Source: Lunularia cruciata | Taxonomy: Eukaryota; Streptophyta; Marchantiopsida; Lunulariales; Lunulariaceae | Reading direction: 5' to 3' | DNA: 64,000 nucleotides | Assembly: GCA_948567375.1 (NCBI GenBank) | Contig: OX419757.1 | Coordinates: forward strand, 28,948,732 to 29,012,731 | In this document: positions 11,126 to 21,742 of the stretch, one piece after another | How positions within the stretch are numbered: the first letter of the stretch is position 1 | Layout of the letters: every line of letters begins with the position of its first letter | Position numbers and translations under genes: made by a program | Notes under the pieces: model-generated | What the model was told of the DNA's origin: nothing | The model's database searches: none | What the model saw: only the letters and a program-made list of their open reading frames with translations

Positions 11126-11158
11126 GTTCCTGCAACACCCCAATTGCTAACGTCTACT

Positions 11159-11362
11159 TCAATACAGAGTCAATATAATTACTCTGGAAGGCGCACAAAC
11201 TATTGGAACTACCATTGGGACCTCAAAAGCTATCACTCGTTGATAATACTCCTCACCAAAATTCCTAACCACAAAATCTCTAAACATCAATTTCGGCCTC
11301 ACTACATAACGGATTTCTACTTGAGTATTGAAAGGGAGAGGATTTGGGACATTCATATCCAT
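11159..11362 (-). CDS. B1 leader ORF0b, small conserved ORF
   Basis: 67 codons from ATG 11362 (MDMNVPNPLPFNTQVEIRY). No known domain. Similar to ORF0a just upstream and to A1 ORF0: it has FVVRNFGEEYYQRVI and VPMVVPIV at matching spacing, but lacks the IYIL-type end. B2 keeps it open at 29284-29487 with mostly conservative changes. Together with ORF0a it looks like a tandem duplication of one leader gene. Confidence 0.5.
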   Translation of the reverse strand: MDMNVPNPLPFNTQVEIRYVVRPKLMFRDFVVRNFGEEYYQRVIAFEVPMVVPIVCAPSRVIILTLY

Positions 11363-11366
11363 ATTA

Positions 11367-11588
11367 TCATAATAGAATGTAGATCGTCAAATCCCACTCT
11401 TTGTCATATATCACCACAGGTAGAATCACCGGGTTTGGTGAGTTCATCACTCTGTCCATGAATTCCGCACCAAAGTGATAAACTAGCGATACTCTCATCT
11501 GCTCATGCTGGATGTACATAACCTTGATGTGGAATGGGTTTGAGAATGGAAAGCTAGGTGCGGGAAATTGTCCTCCCGGCGCATCCAT
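11367..11588 (-). CDS. B1 leader ORF0a, small conserved ORF
   Basis: 73 codons from ATG 11588 (MDAPGGQFPAPSFPF) with YHFGAEFMDRVMN, NPVILPVVIYDKEWD and TIYILL. The last two blocks match A1 ORF0 (PLILPVVTYGERW, CCIYVLIN). It lies between the PBS and gag, 4 bp from ORF0b. The homologous stretch in B2 is 29500-29715, where a stop is present. Function unknown; the family relation is my reading by eye. Confidence 0.5.
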   Translation of the reverse strand: MDAPGGQFPAPSFPFSNPFHIKVMYIQHEQMRVSLVYHFGAEFMDRVMNSPNPVILPVVIYDKEWDLTIYILL

Positions 11589-11715
11589 CCCATCCGCTCT
11601 CTAAAGTCCTTCCTAAGTCTAGCGATTACTTTATGTTCTCCACCTCAAATTACTCAGTTTCAGTAGTTCGTGCTATTCCAAGAGGGGTGATCCACTCTCT
11701 TGGACTAGAACACTC

Positions 11716-11727
11716 GCTCTGATACCA
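11716..11727 (-). other. B1 primer-binding site (tRNA-iMet type)
   Basis: The minus strand reads TGGTATCAGAGC, one base inside the 5' LTR. Confidence 0.92.
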
Positions 11728-11728
11728 T

Positions 11729-12469
11729 TGTAATACTCCGAGGACAAGAGAAGAGAGAAAACACAGATTGCACACTCAAACATTCTATGCCCCAAGGGAG
11801 CACTTTCTCTTTATTATATAGACAAAGAGGATCTCCTACAAGGAAGCTCCACCATAGGATTAGGACATAGATAGATGACATGTGAGCAAGCTCCACCCTT
11901 GGATTACTTACTTGGATCGGTGACCTGTCTGGTCTAGGTCCTATCTGGTTGGTCAAACGAGCTTTGACCGGAGGGAATCTTTTAGGGAATCTTCCTGTAG
12001 GAATCTCAGAATCACATGAGTAAGGTACCGTTGGAAAGCTCTCGACGAGACAAACCAAGGGGAGGGAAGGCCAGCCTTTCCTCCATTGGGGGGGGGGGGA
12101 ATCTGCACATTTTCGAGGCCTAATTCATTCGTTTTGGCCTCCAAAATTGCCTTCAAAGATTTCAGGCATATTTTGGTTCCTACTCTATTAGTAGAAGTCC
12201 CCTTTTGGTGATACCTCTTTCTGATCTGTTTAGTCCATCATGTGTAACATCCTTCCAGATGTTACCAAACCAATTCTCACCTTTAAATCATATGTCTAGC
12301 TATTGGTTCTAAGGTTCTCAAGTCTATTTCGTTTTCTGCCCTATTAGTAGAAGTACTCTTTTGGTGATACTTCTATCTGATCTATTTTGACCATCATGTA
12401 TAACATCATTCTAGATGTTACCAAACCAAATTTCACATCTAGATCATATGGCTAACCCTTGGTATTACA
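11729..12469 (-). repeat. B1 5' LTR
   Basis: 741 bp, TGTAATACTCC to GGTATTACA on the plus strand. It includes a homopolymeric G run near 12090-12100 and the 166-bp internal tandem duplication seen in other B LTRs. Confidence 0.92.
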
Positions 12470-12474
12470 GCTCA

Positions 12475-12851
12475 ACATCAAAGAAGTGAGCTCTTTGGAG
12501 CTACACTTCAAAACTATACCCCCTAGACTTGAGCTAGGTCTCAAACCCTAATGGTCCCATTGATGGCACACACAATAGTCCAAATGGTGCAAGTGACAGT
12601 GGGCCCCACCATGTAGTCAATACCCCAAACACAAAATCTGTCCGTCAGCAAGTAGTCTATAAGTAACTACCAAATAACTCTTAAATATGAACATTACTAT
12701 CCAGAGTCCAAGAAATCTAGGTGCGATGCTACAAATGGTATGAGAATTGTCGTGCGTATATACATTGCTACATAACATACAGTGGTCAACATCACACGAT
12801 ATAGAAATACAACTCACACATAAGTCATACATGGACTCTAAAGTACCACAA
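12475..12851 (-). repeat. C1 3' LTR, proximal part (R1 and start of block L)
   Basis: Minus strand: R1 at 12851-12748 is followed by L at 12747-12475, cut by the B1 insertion. R1 again begins TTGTGG and ends ACGCACGACA, as in C2 at 60199-60304. With 1-242, this shows that C1 also has the order R1, L, R1'. Confidence 0.82.
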
Positions 12852-13330
12852 TCATCCTCCTAAGTGGCGGTTAGGTCCCTCTAACTCCAGATAGCCATCT
12901 ACTCCAAGTATATGGTATACCCTATGGTGGAAAAAAGATCAAGAGGTCGGGTGCTATCAAGCCTCATCGTTAGTTGCCTGCTTGCAATCTATACCATATA
13001 AAGGATAAACTAACTATAGGTCAAGTACATCTAGGACATAACCATTTTCCTTGAGAAACCACCGTGAGGGGAGGAGTCATACATGACATAGGTCATCCTC
13101 TCAAACAACTATCACACACTAACATAATAGCAGCTCCACCAAAAGAACCGCATAACATACACCTCAAGCGTACTCTTATAAGTGCCAAGTTTGGGTCCAT
13201 AATACCATCAATGTTTGGGAGGTGGCATGGTCCACAATTGCGCACATGATCCTTCCAACACAAGGACTCTAGATGGCAAAACCTCATGCACTCTCAAGAT
13301 AGTGCGGCTGGTGGAAACATCAAGTGTTGT
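12852..13330 (-). pseudogene. C1 PHD finger and 3' untranslated stretch
   Basis: Minus-strand residues CWKDHVRNCGPCHLPNIDG and CMLCGSFGGAAIMLVCDSC match the PHD region of C2 (59731-60030). The first four PHD cysteines are preserved even though the copy is old. A stop follows CDSCLRG at about 13093. A TAG at the position equivalent to C2 59686 is also present here (about 13350). Confidence 0.8.
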
Positions 13331-13339
13331 TGGTGTTGT

Positions 13340-14362
13340 CTAATGTAGATATACATAATCACCAAGATGAAATCAATGGATCAAGGGTACATAATCTCCT
13401 CCTCAAATGGTAGCATAGTGTAAGGTATCCCTATGCTGAGCAATCGCCAAGTTATCAAAGACCATTAACATCACTCTTTGAAAGATCTCTGTCCGTTGAG
13501 AATATGCGCTCATCCATACATCTCAATCATCCAAATCCAAAACTACAATAACATCTTGAAAAATGGTTGTAGGTAAATCTGGATCTCGTCCATAGAGTAG
13601 GAAGTAAGAAGAGAAGGATGCTAAGAAGGCCTGCCAGCTAAACCGATAGCCCATGGTCAACCAAGGTAATTGGAGATCCAAATCTCCCAAGTGGCCTCTT
13701 TGTAAACCAAACTTTTGCAATACTCTCTTCACTGTCTAAACCACTCTCTCTACTAGGCCATTTGCCTCAAGGTGAATCTCGGAAGGTAGTACAATGATCA
13801 ATCAAACCCTTGTCACACATGACCTAAAATTCTCCCAAGAACTCTATATCTTGATCAATCAAAACCTCAATTGGTACATCAAAATGACTGAGAACCCAAT
13901 CCAAGAATGAGTAAGTTGTACCTTCATTGCACTTGAAGAAGTGCCACCAACTCAATCTACTTGGAGAAGTGCTCCACCATCACCAAAATGTACCGATGAT
14001 GATTCACAATTAATAGTGAAGGTCAAGCAAAGTCCAAAATCCAACAATAACCCAATCCCATGATAGATAATAGGTGTAATTGTGGCATAAGAGCATTAAA
14101 TGATGCTCTAACTTGGTCACAAACCACATATCTGGCAACAAATTGCGGTACATTGGTCTGCATACCGCACCACCAATAATGACTTTGGAGTAAGATATAT
14201 ATACGCTTTACTCCAAAATGTCCTAGCTCCTCATGAGCATGACGGACCAATTGTGATCTATGAGATGGAAGTGATATTACTCTCACTCTACCATCCTTCC
14301 ATACACAAGAAGTTGTTTTCACTCCAATCTAAACCATTTAGCTCGTTGAAGGTCACGGTCCC
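13340..14362 (-). pseudogene. C1 integrase remnant
   Basis: Pieces match the C2 integrase: HAHEELGHFGVKRIYILLQ and CVVCDQVRASFNA-like zinc-finger residues near 14090-14260, and GLQRGHLGDLDLQLPWL near 13640-13710. At the third catalytic position it retains Glu (GLVERVV near 13755), where C2 has Lys. Multiple stops. A2 is inserted at 14363. Confidence 0.85.
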
Positions 14363-14774
14363 TGTAAAAGACCAAAACCGAGGAGAGAAATAGGAGAATG
14401 GAAACTCACATTGGGACACTTGAATGAGGAAAAACTCCGATGCCTAGCATGAGCTTTGGCCTTGGTATTTATAGGTAGCATAAAAGACTCTTGAAGCTTC
14501 TCAAGAAGCTTCCTTGAGCCACTTTCTTGGAGTGCAAGCCAAGTTAACTAAGAAGCTTCTCAAGAAGCTTCCTTCTAGAAGCCGCCTACTTGGTGTGCAA
14601 GCTAAACTAGTTAGAAGCTTCTTTCTAGAAGTTACCTGCTTAGGGTGCAAGTTAACTAGTTGGGAAACTTCCCAAGAAGCTTCTTAGATGCTTCTAGACT
14701 ATTCTAGGCTACTTTGTCTTATTCTCTACTTCGTAAACCCGACTAACTTTGTCTCTAAACTCCATATTGTTACA
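14363..14774 (-). repeat. A2 3' LTR
   Basis: 412 bp. Heat-shock-type dyads are partly kept (GAAGCTTCTCAAGAAGCTTC twice), but the four-unit element of A1 has become GAAGCTTCTTTCTAGAAG. The PPT (GCGGGGGAATA, minus) adjoins at 14775-14786. Confidence 0.92.
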
Positions 14775-17700
14775 TATTCCCCCGCCGCTAGTTGGTGACG
14801 TCCTCGTCGCCAGTAAAGCTTCGAAGTCCTTGATGGCCATCTGTGCATTCTGGAGGTAAGAAAGAGGTTCCCATGTGGCATCATGAAGGGGATACTCTTT
14901 CCAAAGGACCTTGTACTCCGTATGTTGGCGACGGCCTCGTTGAATATGGCGACGTGCAAGGATACGATCAACTTTGTACTCCACATGATCATTGATAGGG
15001 ATAGGAAGAGGGAGATGTTGGACTCGAGAGGAAAAGGAAGGAGGGTTAGGAACAAAGTGTTTTAACTTGGAAACATGAAAGACAGGATAGATACGCATGT
15101 GACAAGGTAAGGCAAGTCGATAAGCAAAAGGAGAGATAATGTGGGTGATATCAAAGGGTCCTATCCAATTAGGAGCAAGTTTATGAACTTGGGTATCAAG
15201 TGGGAGAGGGAGGTTACTAGAGGATAACATGACTTTATCACCAACTTCAAAGGTGAGATCACGATGATGATGGTCCGCATATTGTTTTTGGCGATTCTGA
15301 GCAACAAGGAGATGAGATTTGGCTTGTTGGAGAGATTGGGATATAGTGGTCAAGAATGTAGAAGTATGAGGAACCTAAGAGGGAGGAGGAGCAAGAAGAG
15401 AAGCTGGAACAAGCGGATCTTGGCCAAGATTGAGAAAGAAGGGAGAAAATCCGGTGCTTGCCTGTTTGGAATTGTTGTAGGCAAATTCTACAACTGCAAG
15501 ACATTCATCCCAGTTGGTATGGTGGACATTGACAAAGGCCTGCAACATATCCTCCAATGTACAATTGGCGCGTTCGGTTTGTCCATCAGTTTGAGGATGA
15601 TAGGCCGTGGATAAAGCAAGCTTAGTGCCGAGTATATGGAAGAGTGCTTGCCAAAACTTCTTGGTAAATCAAAGATCTCGGTCGGAGATGAGTACACGTG
15701 GCATCCCATGATGCTTGAAGACATTGTTGAAGTAGATTTGCGCTAAGGTTGGAGCATCCACGGTATCACAGGTTGGTGCCAAGTGGATTTGCTTACTAAG
15801 CTTATCCACAAACACCACAATTGCGGTGTGTCCTTGTTTTGTCTTTGGCAAGGATGTGATGAGATCCAAGCTCACATGCTCCCAACGAGTGGATAGAACG
15901 GCGCGTGGTTGAAGGAGTCCACTCGGCTTTTGGTTGCTGGCCTTGTTCCGTTGGCAACTTTCACATGATCAAACAAAGTCTCAAACATCTTGTGTCATGT
16001 TGGGTCACCACCATTGGCGTTAGAGGGTGCCCAAGGTCTTGTCCACTCCCATGTGACCAGCTATTGGTAAATCATGGGCTTCTTGAAGGCGCACAAGTCA
16101 AAGATCACCTTTGGCTGGAACATAGATCTGGTCTGCATGGAATAAAAGGCCTTCCTTGAAAGAGAAGGTGTTGTACTCCTTGTCGCATGCTGTCAGATGA
16201 CCGTGTACCATTTGGAAGAAGGGATCTTGTTGTAGAGCTGATTGAAACTCATTATGGACCTTAGGGTCAATGGACACCATTGTAATTGCCGCTGTGATGA
16301 GAGGAAGATCCTTCAAATCAGGCCGTCGTGATAGAGCATTGGGGATGACATGGAACCGACCTGGTTTGTACTCAAGTTTGATGTCAAATAATTGGAGTTT
16401 CTCTTCCCATTGATGATGCCGACTCTTCATGTGCTCCAAGTGTAAGGTCTGCAACAATGGTTTGTGATCAGTTTGCATGATCACTTGTTTCCCCAAGAGA
16501 TAATGCCTCCATACCTTGGTGGCATATACCATTGCAAGTTGTTCCTGATCTCAAGCAGAGTAATTTCTTTCAACTATATTTAGTCGGCAAGACACAAAGG
16601 CAATAGGATGTAGTCCATTTGGAAATTCCTGTTGCAACACAGCTCCAATTGCAAAGTTAGAAGCATCAAAATCAACCACACAAGGTAGTTGAGGATCATA
16701 TGGTTGAAGAATAGGTCTTGAAGACACCATATGCTTTAACTTTTGGAATGCTTCTTCATGCTTGGTGGTCCACTGGAAGCTTGAGTTCTTTCCCAAGAGG
16801 TCAATCAATGGTGCAGCCACATGAGCATAATAGTGGATGAACCGTTGGTAAAAACTGGCCAATCCATTGAATGCTCGTACTTTTTTAGCATCCTTCGGGG
16901 TAGGCCAATCAGTGAAGGCCTTGATCTTCTCTTCTTCCATCTTGATCCCCTCTGATGAGATCTTATGACCCAAGAAGGTAACCTCCTTCTGCAAAAAAGA
17001 ACACTTTGACTTCTTGCAGTAAAATTTCCACTGTCGTAGTTGTCTTAGGACTTCTCTCACATGATTCCAGTGTTCTTCCTCTGTCCCACTATAGATTAAG
17101 ATATCATCTAAGAACACTACCATGGACTGATCCAATAGTCCCTCCAACACCCAATGCATATGATCCATGAAGACTGCTGGAGCATTAGTGAGTCCAAATG
17201 GTAGAACTCTCCACTCAAAATGTCCATACCTTGTGCAAAAGGCAGTCTTTTGCACATCCTCACCTTCAATAGGAATTTGCCAATAGCCACTACAAAGATC
17301 TAGCTTGGAAAAGTAGCGTGCTCTACTTAATTGGTCAAGCAGGTCGTCAATTCGAGGCAAGGGATATGCATTCTTCACGGTTTGCTTATTAAGCCTACGG
17401 TAATCAATACAGAAACAAAGTCCTCCATCCTTCTTTGGAACAAATAGTACCCGTACTCCCCACGGAGAGGTACTATGTTGTATGAAATCCTTCTCCAACA
17501 ACTCTGTAAGTGTTGTTTGCAACTCCTCCAACTCCTTTGGTGAGAGCCGATAGATTGGTCTACTCACTAGAGTACTCCCTGGAAATAACTCAATCTTGAA
17601 GGGCATACCTTGATCAGAGGGTAATCCCTTTGGCAGATCATCCAGAAACACATCTGCAAACTCCTGAACTATCCAATCAACTGTTGCTTGATGTGGCACT

Positions 17701-18375
17701 TGGCCCTCCTCAGATTGTTCTTGTGCAATCGGCTTGATCCACACCGTGAATATAGACTTATCTTCCTCCAAAGCTTGCTCTATGGCTGCTTCATTAACAA
17801 ACTTCCCTTCTAGAGACTCATTTCTCTTCCAAGCTTGCTCCATGGTTGCCTTCTTGGCAAACTTCCTATCTTGGGACTCATCTCCCTTCCAGATTTGCTC
17901 TATGGCTACCTTCTCAACAAACTTCCCATCTTGGGATTGACTATTCTTAGGTGTCTTACTCAGATGGTGCCAGACAACCTAATCGGAAATTCCTACCTTG
18001 GTGTTGTACTTGAATTTGACGCCAGGTCCAATCGAATTGAACCTTATGACGTTCAAGCCAAGGTAGACCCAAAATGATATCATAGTGTAGAGGTGCCACC
18101 ACAAACCTCATACACTCCAAATACTCCTTCCCAATCTTAAAGGGAACATGATGTGAGGTGCGGAATGTAGAACCTTTTCTACCATCTGCCATCATCAAAC
18201 TACTTCCAATCACTGGCTTGATAGGAATACCCAATTCCTTTGCTACTTGCATAGATATACAATTCTTTGAACTTCTAGAATCAACCAACATCCTACAACC
18301 CCGATTAGATATTGTACCTTGCAAGTGAAGCAAACTTGCATAGGTCGAGCCTTCAATCCTATTGGAACTAATCAA
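14709..18375 (-). pseudogene. A2 Pol, broken by stops
   Basis: In minus-strand order: protease 18375-17956 with active site LVDSRSS (Gly of the D-x-G triad replaced by Arg); RT 17843-16551 with FLDDILIYS and a long open run of 430 codons; RNase H 16532-16098; integrase pieces at 15875-15669 and 15557-15375; and integrase C-terminus with chromodomain 15353-14709 ([19 protein letters not shown]). Stops separate these pieces (for example near 16551, 15663 and 15370). The protein matches A1 Pol closely throughout. Confidence 0.92.
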
Positions 18376-18379
18376 GCTC

Positions 18380-19305
18380 CCAATAGGCGGCTCAAAATCT
18401 CCTACTGGGATTCTTTGTTTCCTTGATCATTCTGTTCCACAAACTCCATATGGGCAACTTGTCGAGGTCGCCCATTCTTAAGTGGACATTCAACAATGCA
18501 ATGTCCAACTTGGTGACAATAAAAGCAACCTTCATTTTGTCATAATCTTTCTCTATCTACTGTACCAAGTGGTCTTTGTTGGATAGCATCAATCTCCATT
18601 GGTATCGATTCTTCCACTCATGGTAATGGTAGGTTTTGTGTAGGTCGAGGTCGAGACCAAGTTGTCACAACGAAGGAATCAAAATGCTCAGCCAATTGCA
18701 TGGCTTCTTCTATGTTCTGTGGCTCTCGCATGGTCACCTCCAATCTGGTTCGTGACTTCAATCCTCGCACAAATTGATCCAAAACTTCACCTTCTTGGAT
18801 ATCTAGAATTTACATGATGATATTCTGAAATTGTGTGATGTAGCTTCTCACTGAGCCAATCTACCTCAACTCCGCCAATTTATCTCGTGCAGCTCGGGTG
18901 GCATTTATAGTCTGAAATCGACCAAGTATTGCATCCTTGAATTCTGCCCATGTCAAAATCGGTGTAACAATTTGTCGTTCAGCTCTTTCTACTCGGAATT
19001 GCCACCAAAGTTTTGTCATGCCATCCAATTGGCTAGAGGCCAAGAGAATTTGTTTTTGCTTGTCTTGAAGATTGGTGGCTTCAAAGTAACGTTCACAGTC
19101 AAACACAAAATTCTCCACTGTGCCTAGAAGATTCTTGCCTTCAAACACCTTGGGTTTTGGAAATCAAATGCGATCTTCTCCATCTCGAACTGGCGCTCTG
19201 TCTATCTGTTCTTGTCGTTGCTGGTCTCGTTCATCCAACAATCGAGTAAGATGCTTGATTTGTTGTTGCATTGCAAGGATAACATCCGGTATTGCCGCCA
19301 TCGCT
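18380..19305 (-). pseudogene. A2 Gag, broken
   Basis: The minus strand matches A1 Gag with several stops. The core from [20 protein letters not shown] to LAELR is open at 19148-18861. The zinc-knuckle region near 18500-18560 has lost a cysteine-bearing frame. Confidence 0.85.
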
Positions 19306-19334
19306 AATACTCTATTCCACTACCCTCAATTTAT

Positions 19335-19552
19335 CTAGTTGATTAACAAATAGATACAACACGTCCACCGTTCTCCATAAGTTACAATTGGAAGTATCAA
19401 GGGTTCCTCTGACACGGTGATCATATGTAGAAAATCCTGCCCGAAGCATGAGATGATGAATTGTGTGAAACGATGCTTTGGTAATATCTGGACATGAAAG
19501 TCCCAATGGTTTGGCGGAAGTGGATTTGGTGGTCCATATATTCCATCGATCC
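19335..19552 (-). pseudogene. A2 leader ORF0 remnant with start codon lost
   Basis: The sequence equivalent to A1 ORF0 is open to the same stop (IYGPPNPLPPNHWDF, SCFGQDFLHMI, LILPIVTYGERW). The ATG corresponding to A1 6875 has become ATC, so the start is lost. Confidence 0.6.
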
Positions 19553-19572
19553 CATTCTTGCTCTGATACCAA

Positions 19573-19997
19573 TGTAAAAGACCAAAACCGAGGAGAGAAA
19601 TAGGAGAATAGAAACTCACATTGGGACACTTGAATGAGGGAAAACTCCGAATGCCTAGCATGAGCTTTGGCCTTGGTATTTATAGGTAGCATACAAGACT
19701 CTTGAAGCTTCTCAAGAAGCTTCCTTGAGCCGCTTTCTTGGAGTGCAAGCCAAGTTAACTAAGAAGCTTCTCAAGAAGCTTCTCAAGAAGCTTCCTTCTA
19801 GAAGCCGCCTACTTGGCATGCAAGCTAAGCTAGTTAGAAGCTTCTTTCTAGAAGTTACCTGCTTAGGGCGCAAGTTAACTAGTTGGTAAGCTTCCCAAGA
19901 AGCTTCTTAGATGCTTCTAGACTATTCTAGGCTATTTTGTCTTATTCTCTACTTTGTAAGCCTGACTAACTTTGTCTCTAAACTCCATATTGTTACA
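19573..19997 (-). repeat. A2 5' LTR
   Basis: 425 bp, with the heat-shock-type dyad block expanded by one unit (GAAGCTTCTCAAGAAGCTTCTCAAGAAGC, in pieces). The PBS TGGTATCAGAGC (minus) is at 19560-19571. Confidence 0.92.
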
Positions 19998-21344
19998 GTC
20001 TCTCTCCTTGGCCTCAATTGTGCCACCCACAACACCAATGCAAAGATTGTCTCTCACTAAAACATCATCATGAATGTCTCACTGAACTATACCACTGTCT
20101 CCACTCTCTAGATCTATGATCTCAATAACTCCTCCTTCATGCATTAAGAGAGATACCACCAAAGTCTCAAAAAATATACAAAGAAAGGCAAATGCATGCC
20201 AACTTGGCACCATCTCCTCATCTATCTTCCCATGCCAACGTGCTCTAGTCTGATCCTATTGGTTGGGACATAGGTTTCTACTCAACCTATTTGCATCAAG
20301 GTTCACCACTCCCAATCTGGGAATAATCGTGAATCATACTCTTGTAAAATCAAAGCCCATTGTCCAAGCTTCCTTGAAAGCTTATCGTACTTCATCAACC
20401 ACTTCAGTGGTTGATGATTAGTGATGAGAGTAAATGGGTTACCAAATAGGTAACATTGGAAATGTGATATTGCCCATATTGTTACCAAGCACTCTTCCTC
20501 ATATGAACTATACTTTACTTCTGCTGAATTTTTGGAGCGACTAGCATAAGCCACTACAAACTCCTTCCCCTCATCATCATGTTAGGTGAGCATAACTCCA
20601 AGTCCCAACATACTCCAATCAATGGGAACATGAAATGGTCATCCTCTAATTGGTCTTCTCAAAATAGGAGCAGATTTCAACCTCTCCTTGAGCTCTACAA
20701 AAGCTCTCTTTTGCTCATCTTCCCAACACCACTCCTATGTAAGCTTGGTTAGCTTTGTCAAAGCCTTGGCAATGACACTAAATCCTCTAATATAGCAGAA
20801 ATAAAAGTTCACCAACCCAAGGAATGCTTGCACTCTGCTCATATTTGTAGGTTGAAGAATATGTGTAATAGCCTCCACCTTGGCCTGTTGAACAAGTCCT
20901 CTAGGGTAGATAGTGTGACCCAAATACTCAACCTGCTCATGGAAGAACCTACATTTCCCAAGATGTAATTTGAGTCCATGAGATCTCAACCTCTCAAACA
21001 CCTCCAACAATTGTCTCTCATGCTGCTCCATAGTAGTGCTATAGACCAGAATGTCATCAATATAGCACTGAGTAAAATCCAATCCAATCTAACTAGGATC
21101 CTATCCTTGACCCTTTGAAACTGGATAGGAGTGTTCTTTAACCTAAATGGTAAGAAACTCCACTAATATAACACATCCTTATGGTGAAGATCATTAGCCC
21201 AAAATGTTATCTTGGACTTATCCTCCTCCTTGATTGGCAATTGATGATATCCCGCTCAAAGATCCAAAGTACTGACAACCTTTGCACGCCCAATTGCATC
21301 AAAGATTTCCTTTGGTGTAGGCATGGCATACCACTCAACCCTAG
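19998..21344 (-). pseudogene. C1 RT and RNase H remnant
   Basis: The minus strand matches C2 57300-58680: RT catalytic CYIDDILVYSTT near 21030-21060, the thumb YLGHTIYPRGLVQQ, AFLGLVNFYFCYIRGF, and RNase H AYASRSKNSAEVKYSSYEEE and TNHQPLKWLMKY. C1 has Trp where C2 has its stop at 57940, and Gln where C2 stops at 58321. A3 is inserted at 21345. Confidence 0.87.
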
Positions 21345-21742
21345 TGTAAAAGACTGAGCCCAAGGAGGGAAATAGGAGAATGGAAACTCACATTGGGACA
21401 CTTGAATGTGGAAAACTCCAAATGCCTAGCATGAGCTTTATCTCTTGTATTTATAGGGATCATATAAAGCTCTTGATAAGCTTCTCAAGAAGCTTCCTTT
21501 AGCCACTTTCTTGGAGTGCAAGCCAAGTTAATTGGGAAGCTTCTCAAGGAGCTTCCTTCTAGGAGTTACTTACTTGCATGCAAGCTAAGTTAATTAGGAG
21601 CTTCTAGAAGCTACCCACTTGGAGTGAAAGCTAAGCTAGCCGGGAAGTTTCCTAGATACTTCTTGAATATTCTAGGTTAATTTGTCTTATTTGCTACTTT
21701 GTTAGCACTACTAACTTTGTTGCTAAAATCCATATTGTTACA
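21345..21742 (-). repeat. A3 3' LTR
   Basis: 398 bp. Only some heat-shock-type dyads remain (AGCTTCTCAAGAAGCTTCC near 21480-21500). The polypurine tract is decayed next to it. Confidence 0.88.

Larger units (their letters stand above)
243..12469 (-). mobile_element. B1, family-B chromovirus (Ty3/gypsy) carrying A1 inside it
   Basis: Two LTRs (243-950 and 11729-12469) beginning TGTAATACTCC and ending GGTATTACA on the plus strand bound the element. The 5-bp target duplication GCTCA (238-242 and 12470-12474) is perfect. The target was block L of the C1 LTR. On the minus strand the order is LTR, PBS, two small leader ORFs, gag, protease, RT, RNase H, integrase, chromodomain, LTR. Several stops make it defective. 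A1 sits within the integrase coding region. Without A1 the element is about 6.6 kb. Confidence 0.92.
14363..19997 (-). mobile_element. A2, older family-A chromovirus
   Basis: LTRs at 14363-14774 and 19573-19997, PBS at 19560-19571, and a target duplication GTCCC/GTCTC with one mismatch. It is inserted in C1 between RNase H and integrase. It has the same layout as A1, but gag and pol carry many stops, mostly reached by C-to-T or G-to-A changes. The LTRs differ in length (412 and 425 bp), mainly in copy number of the GAAGCTTC unit. Confidence 0.95.
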
